NCBI GenBank assembly: GCA_025345505.1
Contig: JANVCC010000076.1
Location: 7,737,577-7,801,576, forward strand
Direction of reading: 5' to 3'
Length of the DNA: 64,000 nucleotides
From: Todiramphus chloris collaris
Lineage: Eukaryota; Chordata; Aves; Coraciiformes; Alcedinidae
Position 1 is the stretch's first letter, and each line of letters begins with the position of its first letter. This document shows positions 63,482 through 64,000 of this stretch, piece after piece. The translations under genes and the position numbers were made by a program. The notes beneath the pieces were generated by a model, which ran no database searches, was not told the origin of the DNA, and was given only the letters and a program-made list of their open reading frames with translations.

Positions 63482-64000
63482 ATTACAGAAGCATTGTCTG
63501 TTTAGCAATTGTTGACATTTGAGAATGTCATTGTTGACTTTAAGAATACTTTGCTATGTCTGAGTGTTGAGCAGAACAGTTGCCACATATAATTGTCACA
63601 AATAATTGCCCTAGAGGACCTAAGAAGAGGAATGGGTTAAAATTTTGATTTGGGTTCTTCATTTTAGATTTCATCTTGGGCCAAATGGCCCTTCACAAAC
63701 TGAATGAGTCGATAACCTGAGCTAAACACCTTTCCAAAAATAACTGAACATCTACTGGCCTTGTGCTGCTGGTCAGACAAATCAGATGAAGGGTAGCTCT
63801 TGAAGGAAACTGCAAGAGAGTCAGAGAGGTAGGGGATTTAGGGAAGTTCTGTAGTAATAGTGCTGTGCAACTGCCAGGACTCTGACAAAATGGCACTTTT
63901 GCTCAGGACCACTGCTTCTCTACCCAGATGACCAATAAATGGTGCATTGTATAAAAAATATATGATGCCTAGATCATGTTGAAATGTCTGTGAAGGCTTT
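63482..64000. other. unique non-coding stretch at window end
   Basis: No feature recognised. A 67-codon minus-strand open frame at 63693-63896 has no support. Confidence 0.4.

Noticed and set aside
1..64000. CRISPR arrays, tRNA or rRNA genes, operons, phage or plasmid functions
   Set aside because: None are visible. The sequence is vertebrate-type intergenic/intronic DNA dominated by CR1 fossils, so prokaryotic systems are not expected.

Overview
This is a eukaryotic, almost certainly avian, AT-rich non-coding window. The diagnosis rests on about eighteen CR1 LINE fragments on both strands. Many carry the bird-type 3' end: a 'gaccc/gtcccttccaaccc'-like stretch followed by copies of the octamer ATTCTATG or ATTCTGTG. 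There are no bacterial-style operons, CRISPR arrays, phage genes or rRNA genes, and I recognise no tRNA. Most long open reading frames are the reverse side of CR1 copies, the translation of a TTCC microsatellite, or chance openings in AT-rich DNA. Crocodilians and turtles also carry CR1, so 'bird' is a strong inference rather than proof. The order or species cannot be told from what I can see.

Layout. 1-5.6 kb: unique AT-rich DNA with A-tracts and two unconvincing open frames. 5.6-9.6 kb: three CR1 copies in minus orientation. 9.6-14.5 kb: unique sequence with a small minisatellite and one stretch that vaguely resembles an endogenous retroviral LTR. 14.5-15.8 kb: two CR1 copies facing opposite ways. 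15.8-21.4 kb: unique. 21.4-25.9 kb: a cluster of CR1 copies including one very old fragment. 26.3-26.6 kb: a TTCC array broken by a 100-base assembly gap. 26.6-38 kb: mostly unique, with one old CR1 fragment, a CA/TA-rich repeat, a 23-base A-tract and the single best coding candidate. 38-42.5 kb: three CR1 copies and a homeodomain-core-rich AT stretch. 43.4-43.8 kb: a TATA-like motif, a possible non-coding first exon and a run of 14 G. 48 kb: a very old L3-like CR1 fragment. 48.3-55.2 kb: unique. 55.25-56.4 kb: a CR1 copy with recognisable reverse-transcriptase remains inserted into an older CR1 3' end. 56.4-64 kb: unique apart from one short CR1 3' end.

Coding content. The one stretch I would show a curator is 35324-35570 on the minus strand. 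It is an open frame of about 81 codons preceded by a pyrimidine tract and AG acceptor, and followed about 70 bases past the stop by AATAAA. It looks like the 3' terminal exon of a gene I do not recognise. Everything else is either transposon fossil or intergenic/intronic DNA. I found no previously undescribed functional system. The most informative oddities are a 101-base perfectly identical inverted segment shared by two otherwise diverged CR1 copies (possible gene conversion), the nested CR1 insertion with a damaged catalytic motif, and the candidate promoter/first exon near 43.5 kb.
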